DNA of 64,000 nucleotides, taken from positions 372,001 to 436,000 of the forward strand of contig NZ_JAQQWT010000002.1 in the NCBI RefSeq assembly GCF_028610705.1, in the 5' to 3' direction. Both the position numbers and the translations under genes were made by a program. Source of the DNA: Halalkalibacter alkalisediminis (GTDB lineage: Bacteria > Bacillota > Bacilli > Bacillales > Bacillaceae_D). This document shows positions 27,162 through 36,699 of this stretch, one piece after another (within the stretch, counting starts at the first letter, position 1; each line of letters begins with the position of its first letter). The notes under the pieces were generated by a model. The model saw nothing but the letters and a program-made list of their open reading frames with translations. It had not been told where the DNA came from and did no database searches.

Positions 27162-28268
27162 TTACTCAACTGCCCCCGACTGTATGATGTCCAATTGAAC
27201 CGTCACATTAAATTCAACCGTTGGGTATATCTCATTCTTCCATTTTTCAGGTTCCCAATTTCTAGTCGTGCTACGAAAGGTTTCTCCAATTCCAACAGGA
27301 TCTATACCATTATCTCGAAATTGTATTAATAGTTCTTCAGCACGGTTAGCTAATTGCTCTTCAATGGAAGATTCAATTTCATCAATAATCTCACCCTCTT
27401 CTAAATTTTCTTCTCCATCATAGTCATCAATTGCTCCATCCATTTTAATGTTAAAATGAAATTTAGGTCTATCACCGGCTTTATCCACTCTTCTTTTTGC
27501 CTCACTATTAATATTTTCTATCACGACAAAATTAGCATTTTCTCCATTTAATATTTCGAACTGTTTCGTAGCTTGCCTAATAGGTTCTTTCACAACTTTT
27601 AAAATAAACGAGTCATCATGGTCCAGTTTCGAATGTAATTTTTCACCTAAAAATAAAGCAGTCCCCCATATAGTAGAGCCTTCTTCTGATTGTCTTAGAA
27701 ATGGTAAATGTGGATCTCTTCCATCATTATAAAGACTAAACAAAAATTGATGCATATTGGTAGATGGTAAGATGCTTAAATCCATGTTGTGTTCAATTAA
27801 ATCAGGTAAATAAACTCCTGCTAATTCACCACTTTCACCCGGTTGTAAATGGGCACTAGCGTCATCTCCTTCAGCAATCGCAAGGAAAATCCGATTTCCC
27901 ACTGAAGGATCCCTATACATAGCATCTATGTACGTTTCTATACCTTGCTCCGCTAATTGCTCGCTGAACAATAACACGCGAAGTTGCCCGAAAACAATTG
28001 GTTTTTGACTACGTTTGCTTAAAATAATCCTTGCCCCTTTTGTCGTTTCACCAGTTGCTGAAATCAAACTATCTTCTAATTTGTTTTCTGCTCCATCCTC
28101 AGGAAAAGTTGGAAAGTTTGCTGTTAATTTAATTTGGTTATCTTCTGTTAAATCAAAGGATGCCGCTCGAACCATAGACACTTCGTCTACAATATTTGTG
28201 TCTAAGCAACCAGTTAGCAGCAAAGCAGACAAAAGAGCAACGAAACTAGAGGTTAGTCGCATGTTCAT
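27162..28268 (-). CDS. Spore germination lipoprotein, Ger(x)C family
   Basis: C subunit of a germinant receptor. Lipoprotein signal with lipobox LLTGC at residues 17-21, then the Ger(x)C region ending RDNGIDPVGIGETFR and NVTVQLDI, typical of the family C terminus. 368 residues. The start overlaps the end of the B-subunit gene by 23 bases and has a GGAGGAG site. It sits on the outer face of the spore inner membrane with its A and B partners. Confidence 0.92.
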   Translation of the reverse strand: MNMRLTSSFVALLSALLLTGCLDTNIVDEVSMVRAASFDLTEDNQIKLTANFPTFPEDGAENKLEDSLISATGETTKGARIILSKRSQKPIVFGQLRVLLFSEQLAEQGIETYIDAMYRDPSVGNRIFLAIAEGDDASAHLQPGESGELAGVYLPDLIEHNMDLSILPSTNMHQFLFSLYNDGRDPHLPFLRQSEEGSTIWGTALFLGEKLHSKLDHDDSFILKVVKEPIRQATKQFEILNGENANFVVIENINSEAKRRVDKAGDRPKFHFNIKMDGAIDDYDGEENLEEGEIIDEIESSIEEQLANRAEELLIQFRDNGIDPVGIGETFRSTTRNWEPEKWKNEIYPTVEFNVTVQLDIIQSGAVE

Positions 28269-29358
28269 GATTTCTCCTCCTTACTTTTAAGGTAATTGCT
28301 TGAAGAATGACAAGTAATGGAATATAAACAAAAACCATATAAAAACCGATTTCACCAATCCATTCACTAAATACACTCACTTCTTGCCTCGTAGGAAGTA
28401 GCATGACGATTGTGACCATAATCACAATTGCAACACCTAATGCAAGACGCTGATTCACTGAGAAAGCTCTTTTCGCACAACGGCTCGCCCCCCATAATGC
28501 TAACGCAATATTCGGTGCAATAAAAAACATCCATAAGGATATACCTACGTATTCAAAACGTTCCAAAAAAGGCAATTGAACGACTTTAAATAACGTTAAA
28601 GTCGCCCATATTGTTTTATTTAGTTGTTCTTCACTATAAAACGCTAGGCTAACAAACATAAGAGCCGTATAGGAAATGTTCGTAGCAGCAGCTCCAAATT
28701 GAGCCCACTTTTGACTCAACTCTCGTTTCTTCAAAAATGGATAATAAAGCAATAGCAACTCAAACCCTAAGTAGCTAAGTGACGTGTCCTTCGCTCCTAA
28801 TGCCAGCTCTTTCAATGAATGTTTTAAAATGGGTAACATATTAATAAAATTGGCAAATTCCAGAGGTAACAAGAGTATAGGTGATATCACAATAGGTATA
28901 ACTACTCCAAGAAACATTAAGCCAACTACCGTTCGAAAACCTCCAGTTACAACATAATAGAAAAAAAATCCAGCAACGATTGCTATTGACCATGTCGGTA
29001 AATCAGGAAACATCCACACCTGAACAATTTCTATATAAGCTCTAAGGACAGTTGTTGCCAAAGCGACGAAATAAAAACAAACTAGTAGGCTCAGAGCATT
29101 CCCTACCCACTTTCCAAAGATCTGTCGATGTATCGTGATTAGATCACCATCTGCACGTTTTAATAAAATATACATACAGGCAATGATTAGGTGAACAACT
29201 GCACCTGCGATTAAAACAGAGATCCACCCATCGTAACCAGCTGACTTGACAACTGTTCGTTGGAAACCAAGTACACCAACCCCCACTTGCATTCCATGAA
29301 TGAGAAAGAAGGTTAGAAAACCGGACACTAAATATTGTTCTTTGATAGGCTTATCCAT
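28246..29358 (-). CDS. Spore germination permease, GerB family
   Basis: B subunit, a ten-helix APC-superfamily transporter-like protein (370 residues) that in GerAB-type receptors binds the germinant within the membrane. Typical opening VSGFLTFFLIHGMQVGVGVLGFQ and repeated hydrophobic helices to the C terminus. It begins 14 bases after the A gene with an AAAGGAGGTG site. The germinant cannot be predicted. Confidence 0.92.
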   Translation of the reverse strand: MDKPIKEQYLVSGFLTFFLIHGMQVGVGVLGFQRTVVKSAGYDGWISVLIAGAVVHLIIACMYILLKRADGDLITIHRQIFGKWVGNALSLLVCFYFVALATTVLRAYIEIVQVWMFPDLPTWSIAIVAGFFFYYVVTGGFRTVVGLMFLGVVIPIVISPILLLPLEFANFINMLPILKHSLKELALGAKDTSLSYLGFELLLLYYPFLKKRELSQKWAQFGAAATNISYTALMFVSLAFYSEEQLNKTIWATLTLFKVVQLPFLERFEYVGISLWMFFIAPNIALALWGASRCAKRAFSVNQRLALGVAIVIMVTIVMLLPTRQEVSVFSEWIGEIGFYMVFVYIPLLVILQAITLKVRRRNHEHATNL

Positions 29359-29372
29359 TCCTTACACCTCCT

Positions 29373-30866
29373 TTATTCGTCAATATCTTTTTTCTTCTGT
29401 GCCCTCGAAAAATTAAAGCGCCCTTTATCATTAGGTCTTAAATAAACAGGCCGTGACGACATCCAATTAAAGGGGAGCCTGACGAATGCGTCACGCCAGT
29501 CTCTAAACCTTGGTGGAAATAAAGGTTCTAAGTACGGTCTTCCTAACGATGTTAAGTTAAGTAAATGAACGACTGTATACAATACACAAAAAGCTACCCC
29601 GATACCACCTAGAAAAGCAGCAGTTAAAATAAAAGGGAATCTGATCAGACGGATCGTGTTGCCCATTTGATAAACAGGTGTGGTAAATGAAGCTAAAGCG
29701 GCTAAGGCAACAATAATCAATAAAATATTACTTGTAAGACCAGCCTCAACTGATGCTTGTCCAATTACAATTCCTCCAACAATACCAATGGTTTGACCTA
29801 CTTTTGTAGGTAAACGCGCTCCGGCTTCCCTTAACAATTCAATGGTTAATTCAAGAAAGATGGCTTCAAGGATTGGGGGGAATGGAATATTGCTTCTTGA
29901 TGCAATAATTGTTGAAAGTAAGTCCCTCGGTATTAGCTCATAATGAAATGTAAGGACGGCAACGTAGATAGGAGTAGATAAAACAGAAAACATTACAGCA
30001 AAGAAACGCAACAAACGAACAGAAGTCGCTATTTGCCATGGAAGGTAATAATCCTCTAACGAAGAAAAGAATTCAACCAATGTTGCAGGCCCCAATATCG
30101 CTTCAGGAGAGCCATCAGCCAAAAAAGCTACCTTCCCTTCCGCTAATACAGCGGCGACTCGTTCTGGTCTTTCTGTATTAATTAATTGCGGGAAAATGGA
30201 CATAGAATTATCTGTAATCATCTGTGCAAGACTACTTGAATCAATGACTTGATCAAATTCAATATCTTTTAACCTTTGCTCCATCGTACGTAAATTATCT
30301 TGATCGACAAGTCCATCTATATAAAGAACGGCTACACGCGTTTGAGTCACCTTGCCTAATTTAAATTCATTTATTTGTAACTGAGGAAGCGGCAAACGTT
30401 TACGAATAAGATTAATATTCGTTTCAATGGACTCAATAAAAGATTCTTGCGGTCCCGCCACACTAAACTCTGTTTCCGGCTTTGCTACAGCCCGGTTTGA
30501 ATCCAGTGCCGCATCGATGACCGCACACTTAGATGGATTATTCCCCTCATAAATGATAATAGAACCGTGCAACACTTTTTCTTTTAAATCTTTAGCTGTA
30601 TCAATTATTTCTTTATCTTGAATTGGAATGTTAGGTAGGATCTCCTTAAGATTCTGTTCCTTAGCACTCGTCACATATGGAAGAAGGTCACGGTTTAGAC
30701 GATCACTATCAATCATTGTCTGAAAGTAACCAACGTTAAATGTCTTTGTTTCTTTTTTTAATGGATGGATAACGAAGTCGCTAGATTTCAAAAACACATC
30801 CAAAACGTCTTTTATGGTCTCTTTTCGGCTATCTCTCAATTGCTTATACAACCATTTACCGAGCAT
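29373..30866 (-). CDS. Spore germination receptor subunit, GerA family
   Basis: A subunit. An N-terminal soluble domain (to about residue 250, with ADGSPEAILGP near its end) precedes four to five membrane helices and a short basic tail (GRFNFSRAQKKKD). 497 residues, normal for the family. The second codon (ATG) is preferred over the preceding GTG because its spacing to GGGGGAAG is better. The upstream promoter is of the sigma-G type, so the operon should be expressed in the forespore. Confidence 0.93.
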   Translation of the reverse strand: MLGKWLYKQLRDSRKETIKDVLDVFLKSSDFVIHPLKKETKTFNVGYFQTMIDSDRLNRDLLPYVTSAKEQNLKEILPNIPIQDKEIIDTAKDLKEKVLHGSIIIYEGNNPSKCAVIDAALDSNRAVAKPETEFSVAGPQESFIESIETNINLIRKRLPLPQLQINEFKLGKVTQTRVAVLYIDGLVDQDNLRTMEQRLKDIEFDQVIDSSSLAQMITDNSMSIFPQLINTERPERVAAVLAEGKVAFLADGSPEAILGPATLVEFFSSLEDYYLPWQIATSVRLLRFFAVMFSVLSTPIYVAVLTFHYELIPRDLLSTIIASRSNIPFPPILEAIFLELTIELLREAGARLPTKVGQTIGIVGGIVIGQASVEAGLTSNILLIIVALAALASFTTPVYQMGNTIRLIRFPFILTAAFLGGIGVAFCVLYTVVHLLNLTSLGRPYLEPLFPPRFRDWRDAFVRLPFNWMSSRPVYLRPNDKGRFNFSRAQKKKDIDE

Positions 30867-30902
30867 CACTCTTCCCCCTTCCGTTCCAAACTTTGTCTAT
30901 TT

Positions 30903-30931
30903 TAGTATGAAATGAATGAAGAGAATTATGC
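30903..30931 (-). promoter_or_regulatory. Sigma-G promoter of the gerABC-type operon
   Basis: On the minus strand GCATA, 17 bases, CATACTA, which fits the sigma-G consensus GHATR-17/18-CATnnTA at every position. The -10 ends about 37 bases before the gerA-type start codon. Confidence 0.8.
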
Positions 30932-30961
30932 AGTTGAACGAATAGATTGGTTAAAAGACAT

Positions 30962-31006
30962 AAAAAAAAGTATAAACTGGCTACTTAATTGTAGTTTCGC
31001 TTATAC
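30962..31006 (-). terminator. Terminator after the VanW gene
   Basis: On the minus strand GTATAA pairs with TTATAC, with an inner CTAC/GTAG pair, followed by eight T. Confidence 0.7.
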
Positions 31007-31016
31007 CTGAAGGCTA

Positions 31017-31931
31017 TTAGTGCGTATGGACAGAAACTTGAATTTCTCCACGATTTAAATCAACATGTGAGCGAATTAAAACAGGAAATGAATTAGAATT
31101 TTTAAATTTGAAGTCTGGGCCTCCCCAAGAAACCGTTGCATCCCTTCCTTCTGGAACGTAACCAATCTCACGTGAATGGGTATAACGTTCAATCATCTCT
31201 AAACCGGCATGATCAACCGCATTAAATAAAGTAGACGACGTTTGACAAATTCCTCCGCCAATCCCCATAACAAATTCTTTATTGACGATTTCTTTAGCCT
31301 CTTGATAACCTCGCTCTCTTGTCCGTTCCCCAACGGTTTGATTAAAGGAAAACGAGTCGCCAGGTCCAAGGATGATACCTGAGATCGCTTCTGAAGATAA
31401 CAATACGTTCTTAGCACGACCGGTTACAGAAGGATTAAAGTATGTGGTGTATTCAGCAAGTTTCTTATTTTCAATTCCTTGCAAGTCATTCTCGCTGACA
31501 GCAGGTTCTGTTACATAAATAGGTAGCACTAATTCCTTCGTTCCAACCTCTAACTCTAGTAACTGGTCCATCAGCTCTTGTTCAGACAAAATCACTCGCT
31601 CTTTTCCAGGAATGAATTCACCGTTTGGCTTTAAACGAGGATTTTCCATTGGAGTATCAATCTGCCTCGCTAAATCACTAACTAATTGACGAAGGGACTC
31701 TTCGTCAACTTGTTGGGAAAATAAATATCCATAGTCATTCATCGAAACGGTATGAACTGCTTTGTTCCATTCATCTTTTAATTGTACGGGCCAATAAACA
31801 GGTGGTTTCTCTTTCGTCTCACTTACAAAATATGAAGAATGAACCGATACTACTTTAGGATCCTCTGCCCACACGGAATTCGTACAACCAGCAAGGAACA
31901 ACAAAGGTACAATTAACAACTTTTTTTTCAT
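31017..31931 (-). CDS. VanW-family lipoprotein
   Basis: Lipoprotein signal with lipobox LAGC (about residue 17). The VanW domain fills the C-terminal half: ILGPGDSFSFNQTVGERTRERGY, GGGICQTSSTLFNAV and SREIGYVPEGRDATVSWGGPDFKF-type segment, read by landmarks. VanW proteins, including B. subtilis YoaR, are extracytoplasmic and mostly uncharacterised; the domain occurs near glycopeptide resistance and wall genes. The start is the ATG after TTG, with GAGGGGG upstream. Its place between ger and cob operons gives no clue. Confidence 0.85.
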   Translation of the reverse strand: MKKKLLIVPLLFLAGCTNSVWAEDPKVVSVHSSYFVSETKEKPPVYWPVQLKDEWNKAVHTVSMNDYGYLFSQQVDEESLRQLVSDLARQIDTPMENPRLKPNGEFIPGKERVILSEQELMDQLLELEVGTKELVLPIYVTEPAVSENDLQGIENKKLAEYTTYFNPSVTGRAKNVLLSSEAISGIILGPGDSFSFNQTVGERTRERGYQEAKEIVNKEFVMGIGGGICQTSSTLFNAVDHAGLEMIERYTHSREIGYVPEGRDATVSWGGPDFKFKNSNSFPVLIRSHVDLNRGEIQVSVHTH

Positions 31932-32026
31932 CAATCTTCCCCCTCTAAAACATGAACACCCTTCAATATATGAATTCGCCTTTTAAAAATACCATATAAT
32001 TACATCTTTTTATATGATTAAATTTC

Positions 32027-32073
32027 AAAAAAAGTTGACTTTAAAGGTGAGGATCCAAACCTTTAAAGTCAAC
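32027..32073 (-). terminator. Terminator of the cobamide salvage operon
   Basis: A perfect 15-base-pair stem (32034-32048 with 32059-32073), followed on the minus strand by seven T. Confidence 0.92.
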
Positions 32074-32085
32074 CCATTATTGTTA

Positions 32086-32670
32086 TTATTTCTTTCTTTT
32101 TCCGTCCCTAAAAACAATGGCACTTCGCTCATATTCAACATCTTTCACTTGCAGACGATGATTTACAACTCTGGCAATGGCAAAGAAATAATCAGAGAGA
32201 CGGTTCACATACTTTAGAACAATCGGGTTACATACATCTGCTTCCCGGTGAAGTTTTGCGACATGCCTTTCCGCACGTCTTGTCACGGTGCGGCAAACAT
32301 GAAGAGTTGAAGCAGGCACAGTACCTCCTGGTAAAATAAATCGCTCTAATTCTGGTGCTTCCTTAATATATTCGTCAATTCGCTCTTCCAGAAAATCGAT
32401 GATTTCTTGCTTTGCTTTATAAGGGTGGACTTCTGATACTTTCACCATCGCTAAATCCCCACCACAGTCAAACAATTCATGTTGAATTTTGACTAGCTCG
32501 TTTCTAATATCAGGGAACAGATTTTCATCTAATTGAGTAAGAGCTATCCCAATGAATGAATTTAATTCATCTGTTGTCCCGTAAGCAACCACTCTTATAT
32601 CGTCTTTGTCTAGTCTTCCTCCTATTACACTCGTTTTCCCTTCATCGCCAGTTCTTGTATATAGTTTCAT
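32086..32670 (-). CDS. yvqK: PduO-type ATP:cob(I)alamin adenosyltransferase
   Basis: Attaches the adenosyl group to reduced corrinoid, giving adenosylcobalamin or adenosylcobinamide. N terminus KLYTRTGDEGKTSVIGG is the ATP-binding signature; FILPGGTVPASTLHVCRTVTRRAER and NRLSDYFFAIAR are the conserved C-terminal segments with the key Arg, Asp and Phe. 194 residues. It is the last gene of the operon, 15 bases after the CobU-like gene. Its product feeds CbiZ and CbiB, which act on adenosylated substrates. Confidence 0.95.
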   Translation of the reverse strand: MKLYTRTGDEGKTSVIGGRLDKDDIRVVAYGTTDELNSFIGIALTQLDENLFPDIRNELVKIQHELFDCGGDLAMVKVSEVHPYKAKQEIIDFLEERIDEYIKEAPELERFILPGGTVPASTLHVCRTVTRRAERHVAKLHREADVCNPIVLKYVNRLSDYFFAIARVVNHRLQVKDVEYERSAIVFRDGKRKK

Positions 32671-32685
32671 TATAGAAACCTCCTA

Positions 32686-33105
32686 TTATTTTAACTGCTC
32701 ATTTAAGCCATACCAAATGACATCTACTCGGTTTGCCTGTCTAGCTACGTCTTGAAAGCACCAACCAACAAGGTCTCGATAACGTCTTGCTCCCTCATCA
32801 GTTGGTACAATCCCTTTTCCGATGTCCGTTCCTATTATGCTAAGATTGAAACCATTATCGATCTGTTCCCATTTTAGCCATGTTACGAGCCACTCTTGAA
32901 AGCTCTCCCTAGGCTTTTCCTTCCCAAGAAACGTACGAATGAAAGCTTCTAATCCAAAAATGATGACGTTACCATTATTTGTATTCAACGGTACAATGTT
33001 TGATTCACTATAACCATTGTACCATTTGATTGAATCATCACTACTTAAAAACTCAAGTGCCCATCTATTTTTGCCATGATAGGCTCCTCCTGTAATGAAA
33101 TGAAT
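32686..33105 (-). CDS. CobU/CobP-like nucleotide-binding protein with a probable AUU start
   Basis: 139 residues if begun at ATT (33103-33105). That reading gives IHFITGGAYHGKNRWALEF with a P-loop-like GGAYHGK, and AAGGAGGGG sits eight bases upstream. Between the previous in-frame stop and the first conventional start (TTG at 32988) there is no ATG, GTG or TTG, and starting there would delete the P-loop. The C-terminal half (IGTDIGKGIVPTDEGARRYRDLVGW) matches the end of CobU. It overlaps the CobC-like gene by 61 bases. A full CobU also exists in the operon, so this is a paralogue of unclear role. Confidence 0.75.
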   Translation of the reverse strand: MHFITGGAYHGKNRWALEFLSSDDSIKWYNGYSESNIVPLNTNNGNVIIFGLEAFIRTFLGKEKPRESFQEWLVTWLKWEQIDNGFNLSIIGTDIGKGIVPTDEGARRYRDLVGWCFQDVARQANRVDVIWYGLNEQLK

Positions 33106-33689
33106 GTTGATCCCCTCCTTACATCTAAAAGGTTTCCACTTAATTGAAATCTAGCATTAATCGGTACATCCCATTCAAAAAAAGCTCGTTTAATGGGTGA
33201 GAACATAGAAAGCCATTGCCTCACGACTCCTCCATGACAAACGATTGTGACATGTTTGACTTTTTTTTCTTCTATTATGTCTAGCATCTCAAAAAAAGCT
33301 TCATTTGTACGCGTTTGAAATTGTTGAAAGCTTTCCCCATTTGGAGGAGTCACCTTTTCAGGATCGTCGAGCCACCTTTGATAATGCTCTAACCCTTTCA
33401 ATTGCTCATACGTTTTCCCTTCCCAATCCCCAAAATCAAACTCTCTTAATTTATAGAAAGGGATGAGAGAGTTATTAGGAAACAAGAGTTGGGCCGTTTG
33501 TTGACTCCTTAGCAAATCACTTGTAAAAAGAAGCTCAGTCTTGTGCTTGGATATAGAAGGAATTCGAGATAACACTTCGATTCTCCCCCGCTCTGATAAA
33601 GGGAGATCATGCCACCCTAAATACCGCTTCTCTTCATTAAATGATGTTAATCCATGTCTTATAAGAGTAAGAACCAAAGAATTCCCCAT
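33045..33689 (-). CDS. cobC: Histidine phosphatase, probable alpha-ribazole phosphatase
   Basis: Phosphoglycerate-mutase-type phosphatase with the catalytic [10 protein letters not shown] (about residue 9-18), an SDLLRSQQTA segment, the acid EFDFGDWEGKTYEQL and the second His in CHGGVVRQW. In a cobamide operon this fold usually removes the 5' phosphate from alpha-ribazole or cobalamin phosphate. It overlaps cobS by 31 bases. Substrate assignment rests on context. Confidence 0.85.
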   Translation of the reverse strand: MGNSLVLTLIRHGLTSFNEEKRYLGWHDLPLSERGRIEVLSRIPSISKHKTELLFTSDLLRSQQTAQLLFPNNSLIPFYKLREFDFGDWEGKTYEQLKGLEHYQRWLDDPEKVTPPNGESFQQFQTRTNEAFFEMLDIIEEKKVKHVTIVCHGGVVRQWLSMFSPIKRAFFEWDVPINARFQLSGNLLDVRRGSTFISLQEEPIMAKIDGHLSF

Positions 33690-34441
33690 AGGAATGTCTC
33701 CCCTCCTTCCGCACCTGCTCCGATGGTGTCACCCGTAATGCCAGCAAGCTGATCATTGACCCATTTCTTCCAAATTACTAAAAAGAAAACTGCAGCTAAA
33801 AGTAACGAGATTAAACTTGGAGAAACGACAAGTAAAAGAAGAGCCAAACCTATTGTCCAAATTAAATAAATAATGACCATAACTTTAGTTTTTGCAGGTT
33901 GAAGCGCTGCTGCCATTCCTTCTGCTCTTGCAAACTTACTTTGTAAAACCTGCCAACCAAGCATCAGCCTAACGAGAGTGTAGATAACTATTACAGCCAA
34001 AACAGTTGAAGGAGTGGCTACTTTTACAATTTCTAACATAAAAATAAAACGCCATCCTACCACAAACAGCAAGGCTAACACACCAAATGTTCCAACTCTC
34101 GGATCCTTCATAATCTCTAATTTCTGCTCACGACTTCTTCTTGAAAAGACAGCATCGTGAAAATCAGCCCAGCCATCAAGATGCAAGCCTCCTGAAAACA
34201 AGATCGAGAAAGTTAAGAGCCATCCTACTAAAACAAATGGAGAAATAGATGTGTATTCTGTGAAAATAAACCATTGTAGAGCCATTAATGTGCCAAGTAT
34301 GAGCCCAACTAACGGGTACGCACTAACAGATGCTTTTGCCCTCTCATCATCCCACTCAATTTGCTTTCTGATCGGAACCGTTGTTAATAGCTGGAAAGCT
34401 AGCATCGTTCCATCAACCCAGATTCTCAGCTTATGTTTCAT
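33659..34441 (-). CDS. cobS: Adenosylcobinamide-GDP ribazoletransferase
   Basis: Membrane enzyme joining adenosylcobinamide-GDP and alpha-ribazole to give the complete cobamide. Conserved [32 protein letters not shown]-type core, seen here as [11 protein letters not shown] and [10 protein letters not shown], is followed by several helices and [12 protein letters not shown] at the C terminus. 260 residues. It sits after the shortened cobQ and overlaps it by 11 bases. Confidence 0.95.
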   Translation of the reverse strand: MKHKLRIWVDGTMLAFQLLTTVPIRKQIEWDDERAKASVSAYPLVGLILGTLMALQWFIFTEYTSISPFVLVGWLLTFSILFSGGLHLDGWADFHDAVFSRRSREQKLEIMKDPRVGTFGVLALLFVVGWRFIFMLEIVKVATPSTVLAVIVIYTLVRLMLGWQVLQSKFARAEGMAAALQPAKTKVMVIIYLIWTIGLALLLLVVSPSLISLLLAAVFFLVIWKKWVNDQLAGITGDTIGAGAEGGETFLWGILWFLLL

Positions 34442-35051
34442 TGTTCCACTCCCTCATACGCTGCAGGAGTTCATCAACGTTTAATTCTTGCTCTAACCAA
34501 TCAGCTAACTCATCATAAGCTCGAGTACGTACCTCACTAAATGATTTTTTTTGTTTCTTTTTTAGACCTCGCTTTAGGCGAAGCCGATTCAACCACCAAG
34601 TACGCCATTCATCATTATGAAAGAGATGCTGAAAATAAGTTCCTATAATTTGACCACTACGAAGAAAGATTCCTGCTTCTCGCTCTCCCACTTTTAGGAA
34701 AGAACTAGAAGCCTCATCAAGCTTTTTCGTTAAACCTAAATGAATCTCAAAACCTTTCACTCGTAAAAGTGAGGTTAAATCACCAGGAATAAATGCCCCA
34801 ATAGATTGACTTGTACACTTCTCATTTTTAAACCTAGTCTCAACTGGGATTAGACCCAACCCATTTACTTTCGTACCAGGTGTTCCTGTATCAGAACCCA
34901 CCTCATCTATGATATATGAATTATTGGGTATATTTTGAGATTTAAAAGGTGCCACTTTGATTCCTCTATTAACTAACGCCCGGCAAAGAGCTGTACATAT
35001 CAAACTTTTCCCGACATCTGAGGAAGTTCCTTGTATCATGATTCCAACCAT
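34431..35051 (-). pseudogene. cobQ: Cobyric acid synthase CobQ with a large internal in-frame deletion
   Basis: 206 residues against roughly 500 for intact CobQ. Residues 1-46 match the N-terminal P-loop ([29 protein letters not shown]). Directly after, at about residue 47-50, the sequence jumps to the end of the glutamine amidotransferase domain ([21 protein letters not shown]). The middle of the synthetase domain and the amidotransferase nucleophile region are gone. The frame is open and overlaps both neighbours normally, so it may be translated. It cannot do the four amidations of CobQ as such. A new function is conceivable but unsupported. Confidence 0.85.
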
Positions 35052-35629
35052 GATCCCTCTCCTCCTTTTTTAAAACAGGGCAATCCATGTTCAACTAATA
35101 TAGCTTCAGAAGCTAAGGAAACAATAAATTGATGGAGTCTGCCTAGTAGTTTCATGTAAACATTTGTGCCTAGTTCCTTCACTGGTAGATCGTAGGATAC
35201 CTCATTTGAAACAACGAAGACAGAATATGAAGAAACAGCCATCTCTGTAAACAACCGCTTCATTTTCATCTCTAGCTCTCTTATAAAATCGTTGCTCTTC
35301 CATTTCTCTTGATTTATCTCCCAGCCTACAAATAATTCATTGCTTAAAAGGGTGGTAAGACAGTCTAATAGAATGACATCTCCTTCTTGAAACTTAGGCA
35401 AAAGCTCGTCAATCTCTCTTGATTGTTCATAAACTTGCCAATTTGCACCACTCTTAGCTCTTTGATGTTGATGCTTTTCTACTCTTGCTTTCATTTCACG
35501 GTCATATATATGACTCGTGGCAATATAATAGAGTCGGTCATGTTTTTTCCTAGAAAGTAGGTTGAGAGCGCGCGTTTCTGCATACTCACTCTTTCCACTT
35601 CTAACTCCACCTGTTATAAAAAGAATCAT
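35036..35629 (-). CDS. cobU: Adenosylcobinamide kinase / guanylyltransferase
   Basis: Phosphorylates adenosylcobinamide and then makes adenosylcobinamide-GDP. P-loop in [15 protein letters not shown], the guanylylation His region in [19 protein letters not shown] and [14 protein letters not shown] Walker B are visible. The ATG at 35629 overlaps the cobD stop in an ATGA and has GGAGG upstream; a longer start four codons earlier is less likely. About 197 residues, complete, unlike the CobU-like gene downstream. Its end overlaps cobQ. Confidence 0.93.
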   Translation of the reverse strand: MILFITGGVRSGKSEYAETRALNLLSRKKHDRLYYIATSHIYDREMKARVEKHQHQRAKSGANWQVYEQSREIDELLPKFQEGDVILLDCLTTLLSNELFVGWEINQEKWKSNDFIRELEMKMKRLFTEMAVSSYSVFVVSNEVSYDLPVKELGTNVYMKLLGRLHQFIVSLASEAILVEHGLPCFKKGGEGSWLES

Positions 35630-36699
35630 CTTTTCCTCCACATAGCTAAAGCATCCATCAGTTGATCATTATTTTCCCTCGTCTTTACTGCTAAACGTAG
35701 ATACCGTCCATCTAATCCATTGAAATTGTATGTATGGCGAGCTATGATTCCTTTTTCTAAAAGAAAAACAAGTAAAGGCATCAAATCTTTTCGATCGCGT
35801 TCCGCAAGTAAATAGAAATTAACAACAGAATCCGAAACAAAAAAATCAAGATCGTTTAACACGCTTGTGACACGTCTACGCTCTTGATGAATATTCAATA
35901 GCGTTTGTTCGACAAATGCATCTTCTTTGAGTAAAGAAAGACCGACTTGCTGAGCGATTCCATTCACACTCCATGTAGGTTGTCGTATTCTTAGCTTCGT
36001 AATTAAGTCTGAATTTGCTAAAAGATAGCCAAGCCTAATACCGGCAATAGCAAACATCTTCGTTAAAGAGCGAATGATTACTAAAGTCGAAAATCGATTT
36101 ACTAGCTGATGGAGACCACAATCTGCTTCAGTAAAATCATAAAAAGCTTCGTCTAGTACCACATAAACTCCTTGTTTTTCCGCCGCTTCTATTAAATGAA
36201 TGATTTCTTCCTTGTGATAGCTGACGCCAGTTGGGTTATTCGGTGAACATAAAAAAAGGACATCGATGTCTGAAATGGAAGAAAGAACCATATTAACATC
36301 GAGATGCCAAGGTGAAGATAACACGATAGATGTCACGTTACACTCAAAAGCCTCGCATGCATCTCGGTACTCAGAAAAAGCAGGTTCGACAATCGCCACT
36401 CGCTTTCCTTGAAAGAAATTTGCTAGTAGAAAAATCAGCTCAGCTGCTCCATTGCCTACTAAAATGTTTTTTGTAGGTATCATAGTAAACTGTGCTAGTT
36501 TGCTCGTTAACTCTGTCACATGCGGATCAGGATAATTAGTCATCGTTTTAGTAAAGTCTGTGTTTAGAAATTGTATAACAGCTGAAGGTGGGCCATATGG
36601 ATTTGTATTCTCACTGAAATCGATGAGATCATTTGGTATCTGTTTCCCAAGAGCCTCTATTAATTGTTTAGGATTAGCCCCATGGTTAGGTAAAAACAT
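35626..36699 (-). CDS. cobD: L-threonine-O-3-phosphate decarboxylase
   Basis: PLP enzyme of the aminotransferase class I/II fold that makes (R)-1-amino-2-propanol phosphate, the linker of the nucleotide loop. PLP lysine in RSLTKMFAIAGIRLGYL (about residue 212); FSENTNPYGPP near the start; NNPTGVSY and VVLDEAFYDF for cofactor binding. 357 residues. Histidinol-phosphate aminotransferase has the same fold; the operon context decides for CobD. Confidence 0.93.
   Translation of the reverse strand: MFLPNHGANPKQLIEALGKQIPNDLIDFSENTNPYGPPSAVIQFLNTDFTKTMTNYPDPHVTELTSKLAQFTMIPTKNILVGNGAAELIFLLANFFQGKRVAIVEPAFSEYRDACEAFECNVTSIVLSSPWHLDVNMVLSSISDIDVLFLCSPNNPTGVSYHKEEIIHLIEAAEKQGVYVVLDEAFYDFTEADCGLHQLVNRFSTLVIIRSLTKMFAIAGIRLGYLLANSDLITKLRIRQPTWSVNGIAQQVGLSLLKEDAFVEQTLLNIHQERRRVTSVLNDLDFFVSDSVVNFYLLAERDRKDLMPLLVFLLEKGIIARHTYNFNGLDGRYLRLAVKTRENNDQLMDALAMWRKR

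Noticed and set aside
32686-32988. Annotating the CobU-like gene from TTG at 32988
   Set aside because: This removes the P-loop-like segment, and the TTG has no ribosome binding site; the ATT at 33105 is better supported.
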